Positions 1-7,585 of a stretch of 19,307 nucleotides of DNA are shown piece after piece. Every line of letters begins with the position of its first letter. The first letter of the stretch is position 1. Below the pieces are notes generated by a model. That model was given only the letters and a program-made list of their open reading frames with translations. It ran no database searches and was not told the DNA's origin. Both the position numbers and the translations under genes were made by a program. This stretch comes from GCA-020343675 sp964462945 (GTDB taxonomy: Bacteria > Planctomycetota > Phycisphaerae > Sedimentisphaerales > Anaerobacaceae), in the NCBI GenBank assembly GCA_964462945.1, contig CAYWZW010000089.1, positions 1-19,307 on the forward strand, given 5' to 3'.

Positions 1-2
1 TT

Positions 3-284
3 TGGCTACTTTTCTCCAACAAACCACATCGCAATTCTTGTGCCGAACAGGATTGGGAAATGCTTCTTTTTTCCCCGGAAGAGATCGACCAAATTTTCCG
101 AGAGGAACTGAATCTACATGAACTCATCCGTATGAAGAGAGAACACTTTCGTGTTCAGGGGAAGGTGTGGTTCCATAAGCAAGATGTCTCGTACGGGAAA
201 CCTCCTAAGTTGAGAGACTGTCCCGACCTAGTAAAACTAGGTTCTGCGTGCGTGGACAGCATAAGGTGTGAGTCACAACACTGT
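3..284 (+). pseudogene. 5' part of an unrecognised gene disrupted by an IS4-family element
   Basis: The reading frame is open from the window edge and runs through an ATG at 60 to the left target duplication at 273-284. It then reads three codons into the insertion sequence (Ala, Val, stop at 291-293). Joining codon 282-284 (TGT) directly to 1785 (AAG) continues the same frame to a stop at 2699, so this is the front part of one gene whose back part lies beyond the element. If ATG 60 is the start, 75 residues remain here; the frame is open upstream, so the true start may lie outside the window. The peptide is charged and rich in Glu, Lys and Arg (FREELNLHELIRMKREHF), with no signal peptide. 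I do not recognise the family. The truncated product is probably non-functional. Confidence 0.7.
275..284. repeat. Left target-site duplication of the IS
   Basis: The sequence ACAACACTGT is repeated exactly at 1775-1784. The identity extends two bases to the left (TCACAACACTGT, 273-284 and 1773-1784). A 10-bp duplication makes both IS ends begin four bases before the shared TTTAGCC. Duplications of about 10-12 bp are normal for several IS4-family groups. Confidence 0.85.
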
Positions 285-295
285 GCGGTTTAGCC
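285..295. repeat. Left terminal inverted repeat of the IS
   Basis: GCGGTTTAGCC abuts the left duplication. The TTTAGCC core is matched in inverted orientation at the other end. Outside the first base and this core the two ends diverge, so the inverted repeat is short and imperfect. Confidence 0.65.
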
Positions 296-300
296 ATTTA

Positions 301-1677
301 CTATGCGGCAAAAAGCCCATAAGAAACCGTTTCAATTAATTGTTTAACTTGTGGTGAAAACCTCAAGTTGGGTGAAATTCGATGTTGCCACAAGACTTTT
401 CGCAAGGCAGACAACATATCCGCGAAGGATGGATGCCGTTTATGTTCATACCATGGCATAGTCTCAGGCAGCAACGACGGCTCCTCAGCCGCACAACGAG
501 CATACCATGCCTTCACCAACGTCACCAACACCATCGCCAAGGGAGCTTGCCGGTTGACCGTCTTGCTGCACCAGCCTTGCGTCGATTCAAAGCCCATATG
601 CTGCTTAGATTCCAATATCGCTTCCTCAACTCCCCACCGATCGTAATACCGCTGTACGATTTCGGCATCCGGCACTGTCGCGTCGGTGCAAAAGAAAAAA
701 TCGTCTCTCTCGTTTCCGGCAGGATCTCGAACGACGACCATGCGGATGGGAACACCTCCGCAGACGTGATACCACAGGCATGTTATCCCCAAAACCAGAC
801 GCTGGACCTGATACCCTTGTTTGTAGACCGTTATCTTTTTCCAGCCATTTTTTCGATAGGCCGCTATCTTGCGGGGGCAAGGCAGACGCTTTCCCTTCTT
901 CGGCTTTCTTCCCCGTTTGCCTTCTGGGACATGCTTGGAAGGCAACGCGTAAATGGCGGCGTCTCTGCGAATCCTGCTGACCAGATTCACGTTTGGCGGC
1001 AACGCCTGAATCACCTGACGTTTGGCATATTGTCCATCGGCCGAGACACGCAATTGCACGGCGGGAAGGGCCTGGGCCGTGGTTTGAATCATTTGGCCGG
1101 CCAGTTCCTGACGCGAGCGAAATACCTCGTCTGTCGTGCAATCCGAACGCTTTCGATACAAGGTGAAGACCGCAGGAAGAACCCATCGAATCATCCCCCA
1201 TCGTGGCAACCTCACTGTAATGGCGCCCACGATCCAGTTGTGAGCCCAGTGAATGACCGTTCCCTTGTGCGAACAAGCGCTTGCCGAGGCATCTTTGAAC
1301 CAGCCGGCATGGGCGACATGCCGGCCCCATCGGCCCACGGTGGTATCGTCGATCCCCATGTCGGCCACGGGCTTGCCGGTGAATTCGTCCCATGCACCCG
1401 ATTCGAGGATCATCGGATAAATCACATAAGCCAACAACGCCACGCTCACGTCGTTGAGGGACCATGCCGCCCGGTAGAAGAACTTCTGGTAGACCGTCCA
1501 GTGCCGGTCGGCCAGAGTGCCGAGAGTCCGAAATATGCCCGTCACGGTCATGGGGCCGCGTCTGAGGATCCAGCCGAACACCATTTGTTGCCAAGTCCTC
1601 GCAGACGGCTCGGTAAAAACATGGCAAAGTTGAAGAACAAGACTGTCCCATGCCGATACAAGAGATGGAGCATCCAT
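301..1677 (-). CDS. IS4-family DDE transposase
   Basis: This is the transposase that cuts and joins the ends of the surrounding insertion sequence, about 458 residues. It shows the DDE acid triad of an RNase H-like fold: D110 in GIDDTTVG, D214 in SADGQYAKR, and E351. E351 lies in a perfect IS4 signature Y-(2)-R-(3)-E-(6)-K (Y344, R347, E351, K358) within YYDRWGVEEAILESK. A basic linker (GKRGRKPKKGKR) follows the second Asp. An upstream in-frame ATG at 1695 would add six residues. I prefer ATG 1677 because GGGAGG lies five bases before it. The stop is six bases inside the left inverted repeat. The frame is unbroken, so the element may be active. The family also resembles DDE_5/IS701-type enzymes, but the YREK spacing favours IS4. 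Confidence 0.92.
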   Translation of the reverse strand: MDAPSLVSAWDSLVLQLCHVFTEPSARTWQQMVFGWILRRGPMTVTGIFRTLGTLADRHWTVYQKFFYRAAWSLNDVSVALLAYVIYPMILESGAWDEFTGKPVADMGIDDTTVGRWGRHVAHAGWFKDASASACSHKGTVIHWAHNWIVGAITVRLPRWGMIRWVLPAVFTLYRKRSDCTTDEVFRSRQELAGQMIQTTAQALPAVQLRVSADGQYAKRQVIQALPPNVNLVSRIRRDAAIYALPSKHVPEGKRGRKPKKGKRLPCPRKIAAYRKNGWKKITVYKQGYQVQRLVLGITCLWYHVCGGVPIRMVVVRDPAGNERDDFFFCTDATVPDAEIVQRYYDRWGVEEAILESKQHMGFESTQGWCSKTVNRQAPLAMVLVTLVKAWYARCAAEEPSLLPETMPWYEHKRHPSFADMLSALRKVLWQHRISPNLRFSPQVKQLIETVSYGLFAA

Positions 1678-1763
1678 GCCGACCTCCCAATACATTGTTG
1701 GTCATCCAACCTACATATCGGGTCGTCGGCTTCTTTGTTATCACTATTACATCTCCAGATTTC

Positions 1764-1774
1764 GGCTAAAGTTC
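1764..1774. repeat. Right terminal inverted repeat of the IS
   Basis: GGCTAAAGTTC is, read on the minus strand, GAACTTTAGCC and matches the left end GCGGTTTAGCC at 8 of 11 positions. It directly abuts the right duplication copy. Confidence 0.65.
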
Positions 1775-1784
1775 ACAACACTGT
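1775..1784. repeat. Right target-site duplication of the IS
   Basis: This is an exact copy of ACAACACTGT at 275-284, with two more matching bases upstream. It supports transposition into the host gene instead of a rearrangement. Confidence 0.85.
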
Positions 1785-2699
1785 AAGATATTGTTCGCGA
1801 GAAGTATTTCTGATACCGGGTGGGGCGCCCTCGATGGCGGGGCCGTCACACTTACTCTTCGCCTCATGCTGAAGGACTATGGAGATCTTGAGAAATTTCT
1901 ATGCAAGATAGATCAGTTATTTGGCCTGTCTAACCACGGGAGCTATATGATCCAGCAAACATCCACATCGTGGTTTGGATTCGGGGCCGCCAAGTTCATC
2001 AAAGAGGTTTCCAACTGGGAAGACCGTTACGCACAGGGCATGCTCAAGGATGTCCATCACACAGAAGACATTGCCTATTTTGACCTGTTGGAGGAGGGCT
2101 GGATCAACGTCACTGCAGGACATCATATTCGTGGAAGGACGGGTTTCTTATTCTTATCTGGTGAGTGTACGATACAACTTTCTGGTATTCCTGTGGACAT
2201 GACGCGTTTTGCTCAGTTGTGCAAGGAAACAAATAATACCGGTGCGAAGTTTCTCCATGTCGTGAGGCCCAATTTCTATTCAGTCAGGCTTCAAGAGGAA
2301 CATCGCCTCAAGGTGAGAGGGGAAATAGTGAGTAATGACATCGCGGGCACCGCGATGTCTGATCCTATGGTGACAGGCCTTGTTGTGGACAATCCATTCT
2401 TCAAGACGCCGAGAATACCCAAGGAATTATTGAAGCACGACTCTCAATGTCCGTTTCGGTACATAAATGAGGTAGAGTATTTGATTTGCTATCTTGCTGA
2501 TTGGCACGATTATGGAGATGTAATGGATTACTACTTTCTACGAGCTGTGGAAGGTAGGTGGGCTGCTGACACAATTGTGCTGAAGCCAGTGTGTACATGG
2601 CATAGGATATTGAAGCGGATCAACCCAAACAGAACGGATCGTTTTCTGCAGATGATCGACCGAGAACTGACGCCGGAGAGCGAATGCGAGGAGCCGTAG
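1785..2699 (+). pseudogene. 3' part of the same disrupted, unrecognised gene
   Basis: These 304 codons continue the frame of the part at 3-284 once the IS and one duplication copy are removed. The joined protein would be at least 379 residues from the ATG at 60. A TTG at 1791 could in principle restart translation, but no good ribosome-binding site precedes it. Visible features are a segment rich in aromatic residues and glycine (STSWFGFGAAKFIKEV) and a mixed alpha/beta composition. The C-terminus is charged, with a basic stretch (RILKRINPNRTDRF) before an acidic end (ESECEEP). There is no signal peptide or membrane segment, so the original protein was probably cytoplasmic. No motif lets me name a family. 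Base composition is more AT-rich than the sulfatase that follows, which fits accessory DNA. Confidence 0.7.
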
Positions 2700-2706
2700 T
2701 GGATCG

Positions 2707-2959
2707 GCTTGCATTCGGCTTGCAGGTGAGCGGTGGAAGTTGTAGAATATCCTCGGATCGTCGGTTGCAGTCAGGAGTGTCCTATGACTATAAAACAAAA
2801 AGCATGTGAAGTGATATCGCGAATGCCGGAGGACTCAACCTTCGAGGATATTCAATACCATCTCTACGTTCTTGAGTGTATTGAGCGAGGCGAGCGAGAT
2901 ATCGAAGACGGTAAGACTCTGACCCACGATGAAGTGGAGAGCAGACTGGCGAAATGGCT
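2707..2959 (+). repeat. 253-bp direct repeat, copy 1 (antitoxin gene with upstream region)
   Basis: This stretch matches 7219-7471 without gaps. It holds about 77 bases of upstream sequence and the antitoxin-like gene up to AAATGGCT. The upstream part keeps TTGTAGAATATC and TCAGGAGTGTCCT in both copies. TAGAAT at 2742-2747 could be a -10 box with a weak TTG-type -35 seventeen bases upstream. Similarity stops abruptly after AAATGGCT in both copies. Confidence 0.85.
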
Positions 2960-2966
2960 GAGGTAA
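2784..2966 (+). CDS. Orphan antitoxin-like small protein, copy 1
   Basis: This is a 60-residue acidic helical protein beginning MTIKQKACEVISRMPEDSTF and ending ESRLAKWLR. Its pattern (PEDSTFEDIQYHLYVLECIERG, then DIEDGKTLTHDEVESRLAKW) matches the small antitoxins usually encoded just upstream of ParE/RelE-type toxins, where the protein would bind and neutralise its toxin. AGGAG lies six bases before the ATG. An upstream in-frame ATG at 2733 is less likely, because the family-like sequence begins at 2784. The expected toxin frame starts at the overlapping ATG 2954 but survives for only a few codons. A near-identical protein is encoded at 7296-7475 (56 of 59 shared residues). The antitoxin role is inferred from family resemblance and gene layout. 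Confidence 0.75.
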   Translation: MTIKQKACEVISRMPEDSTFEDIQYHLYVLECIERGERDIEDGKTLTHDEVESRLAKWLR

Positions 2967-3012
2967 TCTGGCCAATCATGCAGAAAAGCCAAACCGGAAG
3001 GAGCATAGTCCC

Positions 3013-3016
<4 letters not shown>
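2954..3016 (+). pseudogene. Remnant of a ParE/RelE-type toxin start
   Basis: An ATG overlapping the end of the antitoxin gene opens a 20-codon frame beginning MAEVIW, a common beginning of ParE/RelE-family toxins paired with this antitoxin type. After about six residues the similarity ends, and the frame stops at the TGA overlapping the sulfatase start. The coupling layout (toxin ATG inside the antitoxin end) is preserved although the toxin body is gone. The call rests on a very short match and on context. Confidence 0.45.
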
Positions 3017-4467
<1,451 letters not shown>

Positions 4468-4513
4468 GTGGATTGGACACGGATTAACGCTGGTTAACAC
4501 TGTTTCAGATATA

Positions 4514-4603
4514 ACCACGAAGGACGCCGAGTGGCACGAAGTAGAGAGAGTCTGAATGATCAATCTGTATTGAGACTTCGCGTTTCTTCGTGACCTTCGT
4601 GGT
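4514..4603. repeat. Inverted-repeat spacer element after the sulfatase
   Basis: ACCACGAAGG at 4514-4523 is matched perfectly in inverted orientation by CCTTCGTGGT at 4594-4603. CACGAAG-type submotifs lie just inside each arm. It resembles the ACCACGAAGG dispersed repeats common between genes in environmental bacterial genomes. Just upstream, 4473-4500 carries a degenerate GGACACGGATTAACGC-type repeat. It could fold as a transcript hairpin, but there is no clear T-run, so a terminator role is unproven. I see no gene between 4468 and about 4751. Confidence 0.5.
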
Positions 4604-4751
4604 AAAAGTACTTTGATCATCAACATACAACCAAAGACCTGAAAAGATTACGGGAGCAGGCAAGAGAAAAGAAATAGGCCCCCTTAAAAAGGGAAAAGTA
4701 GAACGGCCCCTTTGCCTGCGCACCTTGATGAAGCCTTCGGGAAGATATTCA

Positions 4752-5612
4752 ATGATAACACCATGCTCGCGTATTCTATCACAGAAGAAGATGCGACACA
4801 CACGAGGGATGATCGGATTCTGCTATCTATGCGGAGAAAGCCTACCACCACGTGACAAGCCCGGTTGTAGGCGGGAAATCACCGGAGAACACGTCGTCCC
4901 ACGATCCCTGTTAGGCGACATCCCGACGAATCATTCGCAGGCGTGGGCCGTGGAACTCAACGTACATCGTAAATGTGAACAATTGGGAAAACAACGTGTC
5001 GATCATTGGTTAAAACTGCTGCAAGAAGTACACGTGAAACCAGAAGAGAAATGGGCGAAGCCAGAGCATCTCCGCAATTTACCCATCTATCCCTCGCAAG
5101 TGATCTATCCAGATACAGAAGAAGTATTTCCTGCGTTTAGTGGGTGCTGCGAATTGTTCGAGGGTGTCTGGCGATGGGTCAGAGGGATACACGCGGCTCT
5201 GTACCTACAGTTTCTGCCTGGCGACGTTAGGCATTTCTCCTATCCGCCTGTGCCAGCGTGTAGCAGCCAAAACGGTGGTCCCACCATCGAAGAGACTGAA
5301 ACGCAGAGCCATTTGATCCTGTCAATAATCCGACACGCTGAATCTCACGATAGGTGGGATGGCATAACAGCCTGGGGTGGCTCGATGCGTTATCGATGTG
5401 TGTGGTGGCATCTTACTGATCGTAAGGGGAAACCCAATTGGGTGTGTTTCTGGACTTTGACATTTCCTCGTGTAGAGGAATGGTCATGGAAAATATTGCA
5501 GCACGGCTCGGAACGTCCGTGGCATGGGGAATATGTCTGTGAAACGCGACCAGACGAAGGCGCCTGGCTCAGAAGCGAAGATTTGCGTATAGAAACCAAA
5601 GAAAGTCCATAG
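4752..5612 (+). CDS. HNH-type endonuclease domain protein
   Basis: A protein of about 286 residues with an N-terminal zinc-knuckle HNH motif. The sequence has CYLCG, then ITGEHVVPRSLLGD, then NVHRKC: two Cys-x-x-Cys residues, the catalytic-type EHVVP, and a His-x-x-Cys. This is the ordinary order of ligands in Cys-type HNH nucleases, which cut DNA or RNA using a metal. The remaining 200 residues, rich in Trp and acidic residues, match nothing I know and may give specificity. The start is uncertain. ATG 4752 has GGGAAG seven bases upstream; ATG 4791 and 4809 are alternatives, and 4809 places the first zinc Cys at residue 5. Base composition is AT-richer than the sulfatase before it. The DUF2971 gene follows after about 75 bases. 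Nuclease activity is inferred from the motif. Confidence 0.72.
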   Translation: MITPCSRILSQKKMRHTRGMIGFCYLCGESLPPRDKPGCRREITGEHVVPRSLLGDIPTNHSQAWAVELNVHRKCEQLGKQRVDHWLKLLQEVHVKPEEKWAKPEHLRNLPIYPSQVIYPDTEEVFPAFSGCCELFEGVWRWVRGIHAALYLQFLPGDVRHFSYPPVPACSSQNGGPTIEETETQSHLILSIIRHAESHDRWDGITAWGGSMRYRCVWWHLTDRKGKPNWVCFWTLTFPRVEEWSWKILQHGSERPWHGEYVCETRPDEGAWLRSEDLRIETKESP

Positions 5613-5688
5613 TAGGTAGCCAAATCCAGTGAATAGGCAGTCGGAGCCTAACCAGTGATAGGGCTTGTCGGATATTAGGTATAAGGAT

Positions 5689-6528
5689 ATGGCAGATCAA
5701 GCTACAAACAACGACTTGGCTATGTCGCAGGGTACCTTTGACCACGCCTCATACAACAGCATTCCAACGCCAAATGTGCTCTATAAGTACTTCACCGACA
5801 AAAGCGAATGGACACAACGTATTTTCAAGAACAACGAGATATACTTCGCTGCGCCGAAGGATTTCAACGATCCCTTTGACTCGGTAATGAAATTTGAATA
5901 TCCAAAATCACCTGCTGAGCGAGAACGTCTCATGAAAGCAGGAATCCGGCATAGTTATCCCCATCTGCCGGAAAAAGATATGGATTCGCTGGTTAGAAAA
6001 TGGGTAAGAACAGGTGACGATATACCACACATTAAGGGGATATGCGACGAACTCACGTACCAAATGCAGAAGGAACTTCCTGTGTTCTGTATGACCGAAA
6101 AGAAGGACAACATATTGATGTGGGCTCATTACGCAGGCCAACATACGGGATTTTGTCTGGAGTTCAGAACCGACAACCCATTCTTCTCGCGCGTACGACC
6201 TGTCGTATATTACCGATGTCTTCCAAAACAGGATCTCGTGGAATTCTTGACGGCGGATATAAGACGGTTGCCCCTGTACCTTGTGACTAAGGCGGAAGAT
6301 TGGGCGTATGAAAAGGAGTGGCGTTTGGCAGAGCCTGGAACTCAACCAGGACAACGGAAGTACCCACCTGAGTCATTGACGGGTGTGATTTTGGGCTGCC
6401 GAATGAACAAGAAAAACAGAGAACAGATCAACCGGTGGTGCAGAGAACGAAAGCCTCGCCCAACGCTCTACGAGGCAAAGGAGAAGAGAACCGAGTTTGG
6501 TCTGGACATCACTCCGATCTCCTATTGA
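5689..6528 (+). CDS. DUF2971 domain protein
   Basis: A protein of 279 residues from ATG 5689 that follows the DUF2971 pattern closely. It has LYKYF and IYFAAPKDFNDPFD near residues 31-64, FCMTEKKDNILMWAHYAGQH followed by TGFCLEF around 132-158, and DWAYEKEWR near 204-212, then GVILGCRM. The family is widespread, often in accessory regions, and its biochemical function is not established. A TTG eight codons upstream (5665) is a possible but weaker start; ATG 5689 has AAGG a few bases before it. There is no signal peptide, so the protein is cytoplasmic. It lies about 75 bases after the HNH gene on the same strand, which suggests co-transcription. Low GC relative to the sugar-related genes suggests acquired DNA. 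Confidence 0.85.
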   Translation: MADQATNNDLAMSQGTFDHASYNSIPTPNVLYKYFTDKSEWTQRIFKNNEIYFAAPKDFNDPFDSVMKFEYPKSPAERERLMKAGIRHSYPHLPEKDMDSLVRKWVRTGDDIPHIKGICDELTYQMQKELPVFCMTEKKDNILMWAHYAGQHTGFCLEFRTDNPFFSRVRPVVYYRCLPKQDLVEFLTADIRRLPLYLVTKAEDWAYEKEWRLAEPGTQPGQRKYPPESLTGVILGCRMNKKNREQINRWCRERKPRPTLYEAKEKRTEFGLDITPISY

Positions 6529-6559
6529 ATCGCCTCCCGGTGGAGCCAGAGGGTGACAT

Positions 6560-6931
6560 TCAGGACGGTTTCCGTTCTTCATCCTTCTTGATAAATGCGG
6601 AAGAAGATAAAGCAATCGCGCCGATGACGAGAAGTATTCGACCCCAAGATAGAGCTCCCCCATCATCTTTGTGAGATCTGCCACTACCATAATCATAATA
6701 GTAGCCGCCAGGATATGAACTCGGCGGCGTTCTTCGTGTTCCGATCTCTCCGGTGTAGGGGTTCACATTTGGGTACGTGCTCCAGTTGTTGTAGAAATCC
6801 CCGTCTGGGTCCGACCTATAATGAGGCGCAACATAAGTTCCGTCGTTCCGATAATAGCCTCGGACGGGCACATCGCCCACGACGTTGGACACCATCACCA
6901 ACAATGCCAAGACCGCAAACAATCGTTTCAT
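6560..6931 (-). CDS. Small exported or membrane-anchored protein with YRNDGTYVAPHYRS motif
   Basis: A 123-residue protein with an N-terminal signal peptide (MKRLFAVLALLVMVSNVVGD) followed by VRGYYRNDGTYVAPHYRS and YNNWSTYPNVNPYTGEIGTR. This motif pair (VRGY-x-R-x-DGTYV-x-PH-x-RS-x-PDG and NPYTG) recurs in many short uncharacterised bacterial exported proteins. A Gly/Tyr-rich linker leads to a C-terminal hydrophobic segment (WGRILLVIGAIALSSSAFI) and a charged tail, so it may be anchored by that segment. GGGGG lies about six bases before the ATG. It converges with the DUF2971 gene, leaving a 31-base spacer. Function unknown. Confidence 0.78.
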   Translation of the reverse strand: MKRLFAVLALLVMVSNVVGDVPVRGYYRNDGTYVAPHYRSDPDGDFYNNWSTYPNVNPYTGEIGTRRTPPSSYPGGYYYDYGSGRSHKDDGGALSWGRILLVIGAIALSSSAFIKKDEERKPS

Positions 6932-7218
6932 CTTTTGCCCCCAATTTGGATTGTCTCTGAATTCGACTTTAGATTTCTTCTTGGCGACTGATGGAAAAAC
7001 AATATTCCCCCATTAAAATATGTAGTATTTTCGAGCGCAGGACAAATCGGTCAGCTCATTCTTGCTCAGAACACACAGGATTACGTATTCTCAGCGGGGA
7101 AAAGACTTGGCTTCTTCCAGGAAAAGCCCGGTAATCTGAGGCAAGAAAATGACGCAGAACGGAACTCTTATAGAATTGACGAATCAGGGCGGATTAACAT
7201 GCGAAGTGCAACAAGCTG
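6932..7218. other. Non-coding spacer upstream of antitoxin copy 2
   Basis: AT-rich spacer between the divergent small-protein gene (minus strand) and antitoxin copy 2 (plus strand). It should hold the minus-strand gene's promoter; TATTTTAAT-like sequence near 7010-7030 is compatible, but no convincing -35/-10 pair was found. A frame that is open from 7149 into the antitoxin gene has no supporting ribosome-binding site. I see nothing else supported here. Confidence 0.5.
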
Positions 7219-7471
7219 GCATGCATTCGGCTTGCCTGCGGGCAGCGGATGTTGTAGAATATCATTGGATCGTTGGTTGCAATCAGGAGTGTCCTATGAC
7301 CATAAAAGAAAAGGCATGTGAAGTGATCTCGCGATTGCCGGAGGACTCAACCTTCGAGGACATTCAGTACCATCTCTATGTTCTTGAGTGTATTGAGCGA
7401 GGTGAGCGAGACATCGAGGACGGCAAGACGCTGACCCATGACCAGGTGGAGAGCAGACTGGCGAAATGGCT
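7219..7471 (+). repeat. 253-bp direct repeat, copy 2 (antitoxin gene with upstream region)
   Basis: Gapless match to 2707-2959 in the same orientation. Both copies carry GCATTCGGCTTGC at their left end, TTGTAGAATATC and TCAGGAGTGTCCT before the start codon, and end at AAATGGCT. In the coding part 17 of 59 codons differ. Confidence 0.85.
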
Positions 7472-7475
7472 ATGA
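7296..7475 (+). CDS. Orphan antitoxin-like small protein, copy 2
   Basis: A 59-residue protein beginning MTIKEKACEVISRLPEDSTF and ending ESRLAKWL. It differs from the copy at 2784-2966 at only three shared positions (Q5E, M14L, E50Q) and lacks the final Arg. The same AGGAG and six-base spacing precede the ATG. The stop codon TGA overlaps the ATG at 7472 (ATGA). In this copy nothing of a toxin frame remains beyond the codons ATG GCT. The frame that begins at the former toxin start instead runs into the ceramidase-family gene. The antitoxin role is inferred, as for copy 1. No partner is visible, so any present function must be independent of a linked toxin or directed at an unlinked one. Confidence 0.75.
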   Translation: MTIKEKACEVISRLPEDSTFEDIQYHLYVLECIERGERDIEDGKTLTHDQVESRLAKWL

Positions 7476-7585
7476 GAAGATACGGTTTTTCGCGTGACGC
7501 AAGAGATTGCCGCTGCCCTCTGGGCCGGCGCTGGGTTGACGGATCGGATCTGGCAATGACGTCTCTGCCGGCTTTTTTGGAGAAC

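Larger units (their letters stand above)
285..1774 (-). mobile_element. Complete IS4-family insertion sequence, about 1490 bp
   Basis: The element is bounded by direct repeats (ACAACACTGT) and by short imperfect terminal inverted repeats: GCGGTTTAGCC at 285-295, and GAACTTTAGCC read on the minus strand from 1774 to 1764, with 8 of 11 bases matching. It contains one intact transposase gene on the minus strand that fills almost the whole element. There are no passenger genes. The ends were inferred from the duplication and the inverted repeats, so each could be off by one or two bases. The intact transposase and perfect duplication suggest a fairly recent insertion. It sits inside a protein-coding gene and splits it. 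Confidence 0.85.

Noticed and set aside
626..1744. Minus-strand open frame of 372 codons in a second frame of the IS
   Set aside because: It overlaps the true transposase frame and has low-complexity Arg/Gly-rich sequence. I see no sign of a programmed frameshift, because the main frame is complete.
382..1872. Plus-strand open frame of 496 codons
   Set aside because: It is antisense to the transposase, whose DDE motifs are clear, and shows no family pattern. It also crosses the right end of the element.
4676..4710. CCCTTAAAAAGGG as an intrinsic terminator of the sulfatase
   Set aside because: The stem is only five bases and lies over 200 bases downstream. No T-run follows on the plus strand.
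4505..4801. Minus-strand open frame of 98 codons overlapping the HNH start
   Set aside because: The first half reads plausibly (IIEYLPEGFIKV), but there is no ribosome-binding site. The second half crosses the inverted-repeat spacer, so it is more likely chance.
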